This document shows, in pieces, positions 1 through 7,900 of a DNA stretch of 9,920 bases. Every line of letters begins with the position of its first letter. Within the stretch, counting starts at the first letter, position 1. The notes beneath the pieces were generated by a model. It worked only from the letters and a program-made list of their open reading frames with translations. It was not told the DNA's origin and did not search any database. The position numbers were made by a program, and so were the translations under genes. The DNA lies in assembly GCA_001797745.1 (NCBI GenBank), contig MGQF01000058.1:9560-19479 (forward strand), given 5' to 3'. The DNA is from Deltaproteobacteria bacterium RBG_13_52_11. Lineage in GTDB: Bacteria > Desulfobacterota > B13-G15 > RBG-16-54-18.

Positions 1-926
1 ATGAGCCGCTTATGAATCAGACCGATGAGGGCACCATCGAGTGCTGCCTGCGGCCAGGTAGAAAACCGCTGGTCGAGGTTGCTCATGAGCTGCTCTGCGC
101 TCCAAAAGGGAAAGAGGTCGAGCGAGAGAGATACGGGTTGATGCTCAAGACGCGCTTGCATAGCAATCCGGCTGAGCTGGAGGATGGGAGGTCCGGAGAA
201 GCCGTATTCGGTAAAGAGGACCTCACCCGCTTCCCCGCCTGCGGGCTTGCCCGCAATAGCGAGGAGCGCCCGGGCAGAGACCTTGACGCCTTTGAGTTTC
301 GGGCCAAAGTGCGGGTCTGCCTTGAGGGGAACGAGGGCCGGGAACAGGGGCGCCGCCGTATGCCCCATATCTTTGAGCAGCAGGATCCCGCTCCCGGTGC
401 CGCCAAGGTGCGGCGATGCCTTGCCGCCGGTGGTCACCACAACCCGGTCTGCCTGTTCCTCGCCGCCCGACCAGCGCAGGAAAAACGAGTTATCTTTCCA
501 AGAGATGCCCTCTATGCCTGTCTGCACCCGTAGTGCAACGCCCAGGCGCTCGGTTTCAAAGCGCAACACGTCGAGCACTGTGGAGGCCTGTCCGGTCAAG
601 GGGAAGACACGGCCACCGTCTTCCACCCTGGTGCAGGCACCCAGGGCATTGAAGAATTCCAACGTCTTCTCCACCGGGAATTGTCCCACGACCATGCCGA
701 TAAAATCCGGATCTGCGCCGTGAAAGTTATCTATAGCACACTTAACGTTGGTCAAATTGCAGCTGCCATTGCCGGTTGCCAGGATCTTTTTCCCCACCCG
801 GTCCTGCCGCTCCAGCATGGTAACGCGGGCGCCCTGGCGGGCGGCAATGATGGCGGCCATCATCCCGGCTGCTCCGCCGCCGACAATGGCGATATGTACC
901 TTCTCTAAATCTTTTTTCGAGCGCAT
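1..926 (-). CDS. HI0933/BaiN-family FAD-dependent oxidoreductase, N-terminal part (cut by window edge)
   Basis: The minus strand is open from an ATG at 926 to base 1, giving 308 codons with no stop. The family usually runs to about 390-420 aa, so roughly the last quarter lies outside the window. Residues 10-25 form a Rossmann FAD-binding site (VGGGAAG, with G16, G18 and G21) followed by E39, the usual ribose-binding acid. Residues 44-60 carry the family signature VGKKILATGNGSCNLTN. Further in are the second dinucleotide motif (VVTTGGKASP...GGTGSG) and the LFTEYGFSGPPIL motif. Members are cytosolic flavoproteins annotated as NAD(P)/FAD-dependent oxidoreductases or 'aminoacetone oxidase family'; BaiN, a bile-acid enzyme, belongs here, but the substrate cannot be read from sequence. 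The start is well fixed: AAGG lies 8 nt upstream and an in-frame TAA occurs at 942-944. The gene stands alone, with about 300 bp of non-coding DNA before it. Confidence 0.93.
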   Translation of the reverse strand, partial: MRSKKDLEKVHIAIVGGGAAGMMAAIIAARQGARVTMLERQDRVGKKILATGNGSCNLTNVKCAIDNFHGADPDFIGMVVGQFPVEKTLEFFNALGACTRVEDGGRVFPLTGQASTVLDVLRFETERLGVALRVQTGIEGISWKDNSFFLRWSGGEEQADRVVVTTGGKASPHLGGTGSGILLLKDMGHTAAPLFPALVPLKADPHFGPKLKGVKVSARALLAIAGKPAGGEAGEVLFTEYGFSGPPILQLSRIAMQARLEHQPVSLSLDLFPFWSAEQLMSNLDQRFSTWPQAALDGALIGLIHKRL

Positions 927-1230
927 ATCCGGCGCCTTAACTTATAATAAGACCGCTTTGAAGGCCCACATCTCATCCGGGATACTCTTTTTTTCATGAA
1001 CCTTGAGTAGCTTGGCGAACGTATTAGGGAAGATAGAATGTCAATTCCGAAGCCTGACCCCACTTTTTCGCCGTCTGCACAATCATAATGGGCAAGAACG
1101 AAGATTTGCCCCCTTTGTCCCGGGGAGGAGCGATGACACGTGAAATGGACGAATTTTTTTAGGACCAAGAGGATATGTTTGTCTTCACAAAGCCGGTTTT
1201 TTTATAGATGACTCCCTCTATTCCCTTGCG
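927..1230. other. Intergenic region with one REP-like repeat remnant
   Basis: This gap of about 300 bp separates the broken DUF5615 gene from the flavoprotein gene. Short ORFs cross it on the minus strand, but they have no recognisable domain and their composition looks non-coding. It holds one copy of a CCTGACCCC-type motif (1036-1061) and, near 942-952, an AT-rich patch (TATTATAAG on the minus strand). That patch could be a -10 element for the flavoprotein gene, but I see no convincing -35. No clear terminator was found after the DUF5615 gene. Confidence 0.5.
1036..1061. repeat. CCTGACCCC-type intergenic repeat, copy 1
   Basis: On the plus strand this stretch reads GAATGTCAATTCCGAAG followed by CCTGACCCC. 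A second copy with the same ending and a similarly placed ATG lies at 2565-2590. Sequences of this form (an ATGxxAA-like start, a short variable part, then CCTGACCCC) recur in intergenic DNA of many deltaproteobacterial and related genomes, often near REP-associated (Y1) transposases; that statement is recollection of a general pattern, not a search. No transposase is present here, so this is probably a solo or decayed copy. Confidence 0.45.
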
Positions 1231-1593
1231 TTAACCACCTAACGCATGATGGCTTATACGGATTCGACCAGGCTGGACAGTAACAAAGCATCCAACCAAT
1301 TTTTCACCTTGCTGTTTTACCAGTTGAACGACATCTTGTGAAATCTGCTTTCGAGCTGAGATCGGGAAACGCAAGAAAATCACTCCGAATCACCTCTGAC
1401 CGTGGGCATAAAACAACTGACCAAAATCCTTATCCTCCGTCAAGAGGGTCCTCTTTTCGCGGACAGCAAGCTCTATAACCTCAGCATCTTCTGCCCTGGG
1501 ACTTATGTCAGAAACAGAAAGTACATCGTGACCATCTTTTTGAAGAGCTCGGACCACATCAGAGTCGCAGTTTTCATCAGCCAGGAAACTCAT
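1231..1593 (-). pseudogene. DUF5615 PIN-like toxin-type protein, interrupted by one in-frame TGA
   Basis: Reading starts at ATG 1593 and gives 67 codons. Residues 3-10 (FLADENCD) supply D6 and E7, and residues 51-58 (LTEDKDFG) supply D54 and D56, the acidic motifs of the DUF5615/Mut7-C PIN-like fold. A TGA at 1390-1392 ends this ORF. The same frame then continues for 52 sense codons to a TAA at 1231-1233, and this tail is recognisably the missing half of the domain: it begins FGVIFLRFP and ends VTVQPGRIRI, as in intact relatives. Bridging the TGA gives 120 codons, close to the usual 110-120 aa. AGGAG sits about 8 nt before the ATG, and the DUF433 gene ends 2 bp upstream, so the pair is translationally coupled. 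The family is thought to be the RNase-like partner in DUF433/DUF5615 modules. A nonsense mutation is the simplest reading; a sequencing error or readthrough remains possible. Confidence 0.85.
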
Positions 1594-1595
1594 GC

Positions 1596-1847
1596 CTAAC
1601 TCCTGGCTGCTCGTCTGGGTGATTTTACAATAATCGTCTCTTCATGCGATACTGTATCCGCAGCATATCGGATAGCTGCCTGGATATCTTGACGCGTAAG
1701 CTTTGGGTAGACCTCCAAAAGATCTTTTTCGCTTGCCCCTTCGCTCAGCTTCCGAAGGATAAGCTCCACCGTAATCCGGGTCCCCCGGATGACGGGTTTA
1801 CCTAACATCACCTTTGGATCTACCTCAATTCGATCAGTAATGGTCAT
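1596..1847 (-). CDS. DUF433 domain protein, antitoxin-like partner of DUF5615
   Basis: This complete 83-aa protein carries the DUF433 core at residues 13-64: VMLGKPVIRGTRITVELIL, then a helical stretch with KDLLEVYPKLTRQDIQAAI. GKPVIRGTRI is the hallmark of the family, which has a small helix-turn-helix-like fold and is normally encoded immediately upstream of a DUF5615 PIN-like gene. In that arrangement it is taken to be the antitoxin or regulatory member. Both its length and its order before DUF5615 (2-bp gap) fit. The last 20 residues are basic (KSPRRAARS). The start at 1847 is supported by GGAGG at 1854-1858, 6 nt upstream. This member is intact while its partner carries a stop codon. Toxin-antitoxin function is inferred from family context, not shown. 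Confidence 0.9.
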   Translation of the reverse strand: MTITDRIEVDPKVMLGKPVIRGTRITVELILRKLSEGASEKDLLEVYPKLTRQDIQAAIRYAADTVSHEETIIVKSPRRAARS

Positions 1848-1952
1848 AATAAACCTCCACTATATTCTTGAACGTATTGCCTTAGAACTGCAAGAAGCAT
1901 GGCATCCAATAACTTCTCTTATCTTTAGGATATAACGCGGACAGGACATTGG

Positions 1953-1971
1953 CAAGCCTTAAAAAGGCTTG
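1953..1971. repeat. Perfect 8-bp inverted repeat between ywbE and the DUF433 gene
   Basis: CAAGCCTT, three A residues, then AAGGCTTG form a perfect 8-bp stem with a 3-nt loop. It lies 81 bp downstream of ywbE and 105 bp upstream of the DUF433 start. No T-tract follows on either strand, so it is not a standard intrinsic terminator. It could be a weak terminator for ywbE, a 3'-end stabilising hairpin, or an operator for the DUF433/DUF5615 unit. The sequence does not decide between these. Confidence 0.5.
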
Positions 1972-2051
1972 ATCCCCTCGGCCCCCTGCTAATGGTTTAG
2001 AAACTGTTCTTTTTAATTTGTAACTCAATAATCAAGCCTGCCCCACATTCC

Positions 2052-2243
2052 TTACATTATTTTTTTTACACGACCAATTTCACCACTTTCTAAGCGGACT
2101 TTAATACCATGGGGGTGAGTAGGAGATTTCGTCAAAATGTCTTTCACTATACCTTCGGTTAGTCTTCCAGAATGCTGGTCTTTCTTTAATACAATTAAAA
2201 CCTGTAAGCCTGCTTTCATATTTGCACGATTTGTATTGTCCAT
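2052..2243 (-). CDS. ywbE: YwbE family protein
   Basis: This complete 63-aa protein matches the YwbE family (about 60-68 aa) over its whole length: NRANMKAGLQVLIVLKKDQ at 5-23, TEGIVKDILTKSPTHPHGIK at 29-48, and VRLESGEIGRVKKI at 49-62. The 'TEGxVKdILTkSpxHPHGIKVRL' block is diagnostic. The fold is probably a small beta-barrel; the biochemical role is not known to me. The start at 2243 agrees with family N-termini (M...NRANxKxG). GGAAGG directly abuts this ATG rather than sitting 5-9 nt away, so initiation may be weak; the only nearby alternative is M9, which would remove conserved residues. The gene is monocistronic or weakly linked to the prepilin ORF 134 bp upstream. Confidence 0.9.
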   Translation of the reverse strand: MDNTNRANMKAGLQVLIVLKKDQHSGRLTEGIVKDILTKSPTHPHGIKVRLESGEIGRVKKIM

Positions 2244-2377
2244 CCTTCCACTTTCATTAAGGATTATCTTAACCCCAAATGTGCAGCCCTCAGTCCCGCA
2301 GTGCCCCTATTTTTCTCGATATAAACTTACGATTCAAATGATTAGCTTGGTATTGACCCGGTACAGGCACGCCCATG

Positions 2378-2518
2378 TTACCACCAAGCCAATTCTTTGA
2401 TTTTTTGAACGAACTTCATATAGTTCGGGAGCGCAATGGCAACCAATATGCCAATGATGAGCAGCACCACTAAAAGCTCGGTGAGGGTAAAACCATGAGA
2501 ATTGTCTGATGGTTTCAT
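2378..2518 (-). CDS. Minimal type IV prepilin-like ORF (46 aa), probably truncated
   Basis: The 46-aa ORF begins MKPSDNSHG and continues FTLTELLVVLLIIGILVAIA, then LPNYMKFVQKIKELAWW and a TAA. This is a complete class III (type IV pilin/pseudopilin) leader: a short leader ending in glycine (G9), F10 as the predicted N-methylated residue 1 of the mature protein, E14 as the conserved Glu5, and a 20-residue hydrophobic helix. The predicted prepilin peptidase cut is after G9, leaving 37 residues. AAGGA lies 8 nt before the ATG at 2518, so the start is credible. No globular head domain exists, and the frame beyond the stop does not resume pilin sequence. Usual pilins and pseudopilins are 110-160 aa, and short Geobacter-type pilins are about 60 aa mature, so this is unusually short. 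It is a decayed remnant or a genuine micro-pilin; no pil/gsp assembly gene is nearby, although a PilZ gene lies 193 bp upstream. Confidence 0.75.
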   Translation of the reverse strand: MKPSDNSHGFTLTELLVVLLIIGILVAIALPNYMKFVQKIKELAWW

Positions 2519-2564
2519 GACCCTGTTCCTTGTAACATAGATCAGTTACCCTTGTAAGACCCGG

Positions 2565-2590
2565 ATGCAAAGACAAAAGACCTGACCCCC
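2565..2590. repeat. CCTGACCCC-type intergenic repeat, copy 2
   Basis: The plus strand reads ATGCAAAGACAAAAGA followed by CCTGACCCCC. The last nine bases of the core match the copy at 1036-1061, and both copies lie in gaps between minus-strand genes. This one sits between the PilZ gene and the prepilin ORF, inside the latter's 5' leader. It resembles the solo repeats associated with REP-type transposases in related genomes; no transposase is encoded here. Confidence 0.45.
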
Positions 2591-2711
2591 ACCGAGTTAA
2601 TAGACAATCGCGCTTCAAAAGTAAACCCTATCTGACAGGGCCAGAGGGGAAAGGTCTATTTTGTTGACATGGTATCTTTCCCGGTTGCCGATAAACAAAG
2701 GGGCAATCCCC

Positions 2712-3167
2712 TCAAGTGTCAAGGCTTGCCTGGATTCGGTAGATGGTTTTGAGGAATTCCGCCCACGCTTCCTTGTGTTCATATACCATCTCTTCTATCA
2801 CTATCCCTGCCCGCACATCATAAAATCCCCCTCTCCAGGTTTTTTCATACCACTTGACCTTACCGATCGCCGGTATGCTCTTCCCCTGGGGGAGTATATT
2901 GATCTCCAGCTTCAATCTCTTATTGGACAAAAAGAGATAATGCGCCACGTCCCCTCTCTCCTCGGTAGAGAGACGCCCCTGGGCTAACGTTGCCTTTATC
3001 TTTATGGCAATGGTGAGGCCCTTGAGGGAGATACTCTCCGTCTCCGCGGCGATCGGCGGGGCAGATTGGGCTGCCCCGACGATCCTGATCGTCAACGGGA
3101 TAGAGGCTTCCAACCGTTTGGCCAGGCGGCGCTCAACTCTTCGGCCTTCCTCACTCCCCATCATCAA
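2712..3167 (-). CDS. PilZ domain protein, possible cyclic-di-GMP receptor
   Basis: This complete 151-aa protein has PilZ architecture. An N-terminal basic motif RLAKR (R14 and R18, the RxxxR signature) follows an arginine-rich start. The second motif at 45-50 reads SISLKG where the consensus is [D/N]xSxxG, so S47 and G50 are kept but the Asp/Asn is replaced by Ser. The remainder is beta-barrel-like, with the typical closing strands around KVKWYEKT and YDVRAGIVI (103-124), then a C-terminal helix (134-148). PilZ proteins bind cyclic di-GMP and relay it to motility, exopolysaccharide or envelope targets in the cytosol. The changed second motif leaves ligand binding uncertain. The start is one of three tandem ATGs; the first (3167) has AGAGG about 8 nt upstream. 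The gene follows the BrkB gene by 64 nt and is probably cotranscribed with it. Confidence 0.85.
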   Translation of the reverse strand: MMMGSEEGRRVERRLAKRLEASIPLTIRIVGAAQSAPPIAAETESISLKGLTIAIKIKATLAQGRLSTEERGDVAHYLFLSNKRLKLEINILPQGKSIPAIGKVKWYEKTWRGGFYDVRAGIVIEEMVYEHKEAWAEFLKTIYRIQASLDT

Positions 3168-3231
3168 TCGCCTCTGCTACATCCCAACCCTTTACCTGCG
3201 GATAACAAGCCGGTGAGCCTTCCCTAACCCT

Positions 3232-4596
3232 TCAGATATCGTGCAGGTGTTTGTTCGCAGGTGACTGCGCAACGAGGTCGTGAAAATCATTGAGATGAGC
3301 GGAGAGCTTTTTGAGCTCCCGTGATTTGGCAACCGGGATATCGTCCATTCCCCGCTGCTCCAGGGCATCGATCACGTACTGAACGGTTATGTGCTCTAGA
3401 CTACGGGCGGGTTGATAGGCAACAGTTCTGTCATCGTCTAACGTCACCTGGGAAATGACCTTAGCTTCGCGTAATTCGCGCAAAAGCTCACGGACCAGGC
3501 GGAGGGGGATCTCAAGCTCCTGTGAAATCTCAATCTCCGTCCAGGGCGCTGCTGCACGGGAGAAATTGTGTACCAGCGCGTGCACAATCCGCAAGCTCAG
3601 GAGTTTTTTGAAAGAATAGCTCACCTCGCGATACGCGTGCTCGAATTCGTACGTCTCGACGTTTTGCTGCGCAAAAGAGAATTCGGCGCCGAGGAGCACG
3701 ATGAGCCAGCTCATCTGCAACCATACCAAGAAGAGCGGCAGGGCGGCAAAACTTCCATAAATGGCGTTGTACTGGGTAATCCAAATCTGAGAGTCGATAT
3801 ACAGCAGCTGGAAGAATTGAAAGAGCACCGCAGCAATGACGCCTGCGAGGGCGCCGGCCTTTAAGGTGACCTTTATATTGGGCATGAAGATATAGATGAA
3901 GGTAAACATGAGCCACAGCAAAAACAGAGGTACGAGCTTCAACATCAAGAAGATGGCGGGGCTGAAGGCCCCTAACAGCCATATTTTTTTGGCTGCCACC
4001 GCAACTTGGCCGGCCAGTACGACGGTAACGGTGCTGGACATCACGAACAGAAACGGGCAGATGAGCATGAATGAAAGGTAATCGCTGATTTTCCTGACAA
4101 GGGTCCTGGCCTTTCTGATGCCCCAGATGTCATTGAACGAACTTTCAATGTTCGCGAGCACCCTGATGATCGTCCAAAACAACAAAATTACACCGATACC
4201 GGCGATGACACCACCCTTGGTGGTCTCCAGCAGCGTACGGGAAAACTCGATGATCCGCGTGATGACCACATCGTGCATCTGCAAGTCCTCTACGATGTAC
4301 CGTTCCAGCGCCTTGTCAAAACCGAAACCCTTCGCAATGCCAAAGACGACGGCAACGAGCGGGACAAGGGAAAGCAGCGAATTAAAGGTCAGGGAGGATG
4401 CCCGTAACTGGATTTTATCCTCATTAAGACCTCGCAGGGCCACCACAAGGATCCGCACCTGCCTGATCAAAAGCCACGTGGCCCGTGAAAAATCCCGCTG
4501 CTGGATCCGCCAGATATCGACGGTTAAAAAACGGATGCCCTGCGAGATGCCCAGGACCATCACGTGATACAGTTTTTTGGGGCCATGTCTCAGCAT
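3232..4596 (-). CDS. YihY/BrkB family inner-membrane protein with C-terminal winged-helix-like tail
   Basis: This 454-aa integral membrane protein has about six hydrophobic segments, near residues 68-88, 130-152, 172-198, 208-236, 246-267 and 283-308. The family signature runs over the last of these: YGSFAALPLFLVWLQMSW at 280-297 followed by LLGAEFSFAQ at 301-310. ASSLTFNSLLSLVPLVAV (67-84) is the other conserved block. The family was once misnamed ribonuclease BN; members are polytopic inner-membrane proteins of uncertain, possibly transport-related, function. E. coli YihY is about 290 aa, so this one is longer. The extension (about 327-400) has helices suggesting a winged helix (ISQELEIPLRLVRELLRELR), as in other long members, then a charged tail. 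The start at 4596 has AGG about 10 nt upstream. The terminator at 4674-4701 separates the gene from the unit before it; the PilZ gene follows. Confidence 0.9.
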   Translation of the reverse strand: MLRHGPKKLYHVMVLGISQGIRFLTVDIWRIQQRDFSRATWLLIRQVRILVVALRGLNEDKIQLRASSLTFNSLLSLVPLVAVVFGIAKGFGFDKALERYIVEDLQMHDVVITRIIEFSRTLLETTKGGVIAGIGVILLFWTIIRVLANIESSFNDIWGIRKARTLVRKISDYLSFMLICPFLFVMSSTVTVVLAGQVAVAAKKIWLLGAFSPAIFLMLKLVPLFLLWLMFTFIYIFMPNIKVTLKAGALAGVIAAVLFQFFQLLYIDSQIWITQYNAIYGSFAALPLFLVWLQMSWLIVLLGAEFSFAQQNVETYEFEHAYREVSYSFKKLLSLRIVHALVHNFSRAAAPWTEIEISQELEIPLRLVRELLRELREAKVISQVTLDDDRTVAYQPARSLEHITVQYVIDALEQRGMDDIPVAKSRELKKLSAHLNDFHDLVAQSPANKHLHDI

Positions 4597-4673
4597 TGGC
4601 GATTACCTTTCCTTGTAATCTCTTCCCTTCCGAATGTGATGTGACAACACGGAGCTATCGCGTTATTGCTTCA

Positions 4674-4701
4674 AATAAAAAAGGGGCGTTTGTGCCCCTT
4701 G
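4674..4701 (-). terminator. Intrinsic terminator downstream of the 1003-aa gene
   Basis: On the minus strand AAGGGGC, a 6-nt loop ACAAAC and GCCCCTT form a 7-bp GC-rich stem followed directly by a T-run (TTTTTTATTT counting the stem's last Ts). This is a classic Rho-independent terminator. It lies about 250 nt past the stop of the large exported-protein gene and 77 nt before the BrkB gene, so it separates two transcription units. Confidence 0.85.
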
Positions 4702-4887
4702 AAACCTTTTACCTTTATTTCCCTCCCCGCCACCCTCTTGCCTCTTGCCTCATCCCTCATACCCCTGTGGGCTTCGCATGAGTAATGGCTGTTTACTGCT
4801 CCTGAATCCTCATCTCCCCTGATCCTGCCCGTTTCACCGGTACAGGACACCTGTATCTTACGTGATGTATCACCAAAAGTAAACACC

Positions 4888-4902
4888 TTATGCAATCCCC
4901 CC
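4888..4902. repeat. 15-bp direct repeat, copy 1 (3' side of the large gene)
   Basis: TTATGCAATCCCCCC here is identical to bases 8043-8057. The matching stretches are followed by related sequence: CCCGTTGCCGCCGACA here and CCCGTTACCGCTGCACA at 8063-8079. The two copies bracket the 1003-aa gene, about 50 bp beyond its 3' end and 80 bp before its 5' end. Confidence 0.6.
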
Positions 4903-4951
4903 CGTTGCCGCCGACAAGGGAGATACCGGGCGCTGTCGCTTGAATTGCCTG

Positions 4952-7900
4952 CTACTGAACGGGTTTGAGGGCCTCCCCCTGCGTCACCGTTGCCTTTCCC
5001 GTGCGATCAACTTCTATTGTCGACTCCCACGGCGATAAGGGGTAGGAGTACCTGGTCACGGAATCGGCCGTCACCAGGATGAGCGCCCCCGGCCCGCCGC
5101 TCCCGCTCAGTTGTAAGACAAGTCTTTCATTATTTTCCGCGGGGATGACCACAAACCTCTGCCCCTGCTCGATGCGCTCGGCAGCAGACTGGGCAGTACC
5201 CAGCTTCTGGGGGGCAAGGGTGAGTGCCGTCCCACTGGCGATGGCGGCAGCGTAGCGCCGCATGCCATCCCGCTCCAGGATCACCAGGTAGTGTCCCCTG
5301 CTCCCTTTAACCGCCAGTTGGGCGATTTTAAGGATTTTTGTGAGATCATATCCCGCCTGCAGCTGGCCCGGGGCAACTGCCTTGGCTTCCCCCTGGGGCC
5401 CCTTAGCCGTCCTGGCCGGTTTGTCTCCAACCATCGTCTCGCACAGGGTCTTGACGTAGAGGGCCAAGGTGTGGTCGTCAAAGAGCTCCTTGACCCTCGC
5501 GGGGAGGGCAGAAGCACCCATGGCGTCCATACAGCACCCCCAGGCGTCGCCAAAGAAGTTGACCCAGGTGTCGATAGGGGCGTTGGGCTGTTGGATGGCG
5601 TGGGCATCACCCCCCAGGCCTTTGACACAAAACGCGAATTTCAGCGGAAGTTTTTCCGAGAACCCCACCAGGGCGCCTGCCAGGAACTCTATCGACGGGA
5701 GAAAGACTGTGTGGATGACCTCATCGCCCATCCCGCGAAACTCCTCGACAATAAACACCTCCGTGAGGGCCGTGTTTGTCCGCGGGTCCGCATCAAAGGC
5801 CCCCGGCTTCAGGGTGACCTGGAACTGGTAGCTCCCCCGCTCCCAGAAGACGATAGAGGGATAGTCTATCCAGGGCCGCCCATCCTCGTGTCTTCCCTTC
5901 TGGATCAGGACACAGCGTTTATCAGGCGTCCTCTGTATCTCCCACTGCCCCCCATCCCAGATGACGGCTTCGCGCAGCGACCCCAGCGACGAGCCCTCAA
6001 GGCGGGTAAACAGGGCGCTGAGGAACCCCGTATCGGCAGGGTTAAGAGGAAGCGGTGCATAGGAGGTCTGCTCGATCTTGAGATCCGTCTTTATCCTGAA
6101 TCGCTCAAGCAGTGCAACCAGGTCCGCATCGGGATGAAACCGGTCTACAATAGAGACATGAAACGGCTCCCAGAGCAGGGGGAAGAGCGCACCCCCGTAC
6201 TTGCGCTGCACCGAGACGATGGCCAGGTCCATGCCGACGGAGAAGGTAACCTCTTTTTTCAGGCCGAGCTCGGGGATCTCGATGGTGATGGTTTCGTCAG
6301 CCGCCTTCATCATGCTCGGAGGGCCGACCCAGTGGTAATAGACGAGGCAGTCGCTGTTCGGCCACACCCCCATTTCATAGGTGCGGGCGCCTCCCGGCTG
6401 AAGGCCATCCTTTACCAGGGCGCCCCATTGCTGGCGCGCGGTGACGCGCGCCTGGTAAGGGCTCCCGTCTTTTTTGTTCGCGGCCTTGAAGCGCAACTGG
6501 ATCATGTTGTAGTAGTCGGGATGGGCGGGGAGGATGCCGTGCTCCGCAACGGCAGTCATGTCGCTGGTCTGGCTGCGTATGTTCAGCGTTGCTGAATCCT
6601 TGGCACCGGACGCAGGTTCTTGGGCATTCACTGTCACGGCAACCTCTTTCTTCCCTGTCTGCGCCACCTCTCCTTCGGTAGGGGCGGTGTAAATCACCCG
6701 GGCCTGTCCCTGGGCATCGGTGGTAAGTTGCAGGGCCGACAGGGTCCCGAACACCGGCTTTTCAAATATCACGGTGGCATTGGCCGCCGGCGCCCCGTTG
6801 GGGCCTGCCACAATAACCTGGAGGGTGCAGGTGCTCCCCGGGCCCGGGGCGGCGGCGAGGTTCGCTGTGGTGAGGGGTTTTACCTCCATCTTCCGGACGG
6901 CTGCGGGGCTCGGGCTGGGTGGCGGCGACGGAGGCGTCCCACTGCCGGAGACCACGTAGTCCCGCAGGGCAAAGATGAGGTAACGGGACATGGCGTCGAT
7001 GGTCCGGTCGGTATCGATGGAGTAGATCACTGCGAGCGATTTCCTCCCTTTATAGAAGTGCACCAGGCGGTAGTAGCGGCCCTCGCGCTTGAGCACCAGA
7101 TAGTTCCCTCCCTCCTCAACGACGGCACCATCCTCCAGAAACGAGCGCAGCCAAAAGTGCTCAGTGCTGTAGCCGGTGTGATTCTGGACCTCCATCCGCA
7201 CATACATGGTTAACAGCCTGCCCTCTGTGGACCTGAGGTTGATGGTGAGGAGCGACGCATCCCTGAAGCTGGAACCGGAGATCCGCCGGCTTTGGAGCTC
7301 CTGGTCGTAGTCCTTTCCCTTAAAAAAATTGAGCAGCCTCTCGGCGTTTTTGGGCCAGGTATAGGTGAATCGTTGGGTCTTCTTGTAGTAGTCGTCGTAG
7401 TAGCTGAGCTTGCTTTGATCCACGGAGCGGAAGAACCCACCTACCTGTTCTTCGATCTTGTTCGCGAAGTCTCGATAGTAAGGGAGGGCCTTTTCGAGGA
7501 TCTGGTACTTGCACTCGTTGATGTCAGCGGTGTTGCAGCAGCGTTGCACCGCGTCCCACGCCGGCCCGATCTCTGCGGGCCACGTGTTCTTGTAACCCAT
7601 AGGCATGCCCAGGGCTTTATCGAAATAATAGTCGGAATTAATAATGTGGGCCTTGTCGAAGTCTTCTGATCCCAGAAAACCGAACAGGGCGGTGTAGCCG
7701 CCGGTGACGATCTCTTGCCAGGCCTGGACCTGGTTGCGAATGGTGTCTTTTTTGTTTTCCTGAGAGTAGCGGCGGTCCAGCTCCTCTCCCCGCTTGCACG
7801 CATCTTCGTACCTCTTGACCAGGGACTCCCTCATGGAGGCATACTCGGCAGCAGCCCCCTGGAGGAGGGCATCAGAGCTGCCAGCGGCAACGAGAAGGGA

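Larger units (their letters stand above)
4597..4951. other. Intergenic region: terminator, direct repeat copy and purine-rich tract
   Basis: These 355 bp between the large exported-protein gene and the BrkB gene hold no convincing gene. A 74-codon minus ORF at 4671-4895 exists, but it runs through the terminator hairpin and a purine-rich tract (GAGGCAAGAGGCAAGAGG-like on the minus strand, about 4730-4765) and matches no family I know. The region contains the intrinsic terminator at 4674-4701 and the left copy of the 15-bp direct repeat at 4888-4902. The BrkB promoter presumably lies within the 77 bp between the terminator and 4596; no strong -35/-10 pair was identified. Confidence 0.5.

Noticed and set aside
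184..723. 179-codon plus-strand ORF and other plus-strand ORFs within 1-926
   Set aside because: The minus strand carries unmistakable HI0933-family motifs through the whole interval; these are antisense shadows.
905..1168. 87-codon minus-strand ORF upstream of the flavoprotein gene
   Set aside because: It spans the CCTGACCCC repeat, overlaps the start of the flavoprotein gene in another frame, lacks any known domain and has a non-protein-like composition.
1390..1593. Reassigned genetic code (TGA read as an amino acid)
   Set aside because: All other genes in the window are open without in-frame TGA, so a single local TGA is better explained by mutation or error.
2334..2618. 94-codon minus-strand ORF over the prepilin region
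   Set aside because: A different frame in the same place encodes a textbook type IV prepilin leader with a ribosome-binding site; this frame is its shadow.
4671..4895. 74-codon minus-strand ORF after the large gene
   Set aside because: It runs into the intrinsic terminator and a purine-rich repeat tract; no family resemblance.
5291..6595. 434-codon plus-strand ORF
   Set aside because: It lies entirely antisense inside the 1003-aa exported-protein gene, has no domain or plausible ribosome-binding site, and long antisense frames are expected opposite GC-rich coding DNA.
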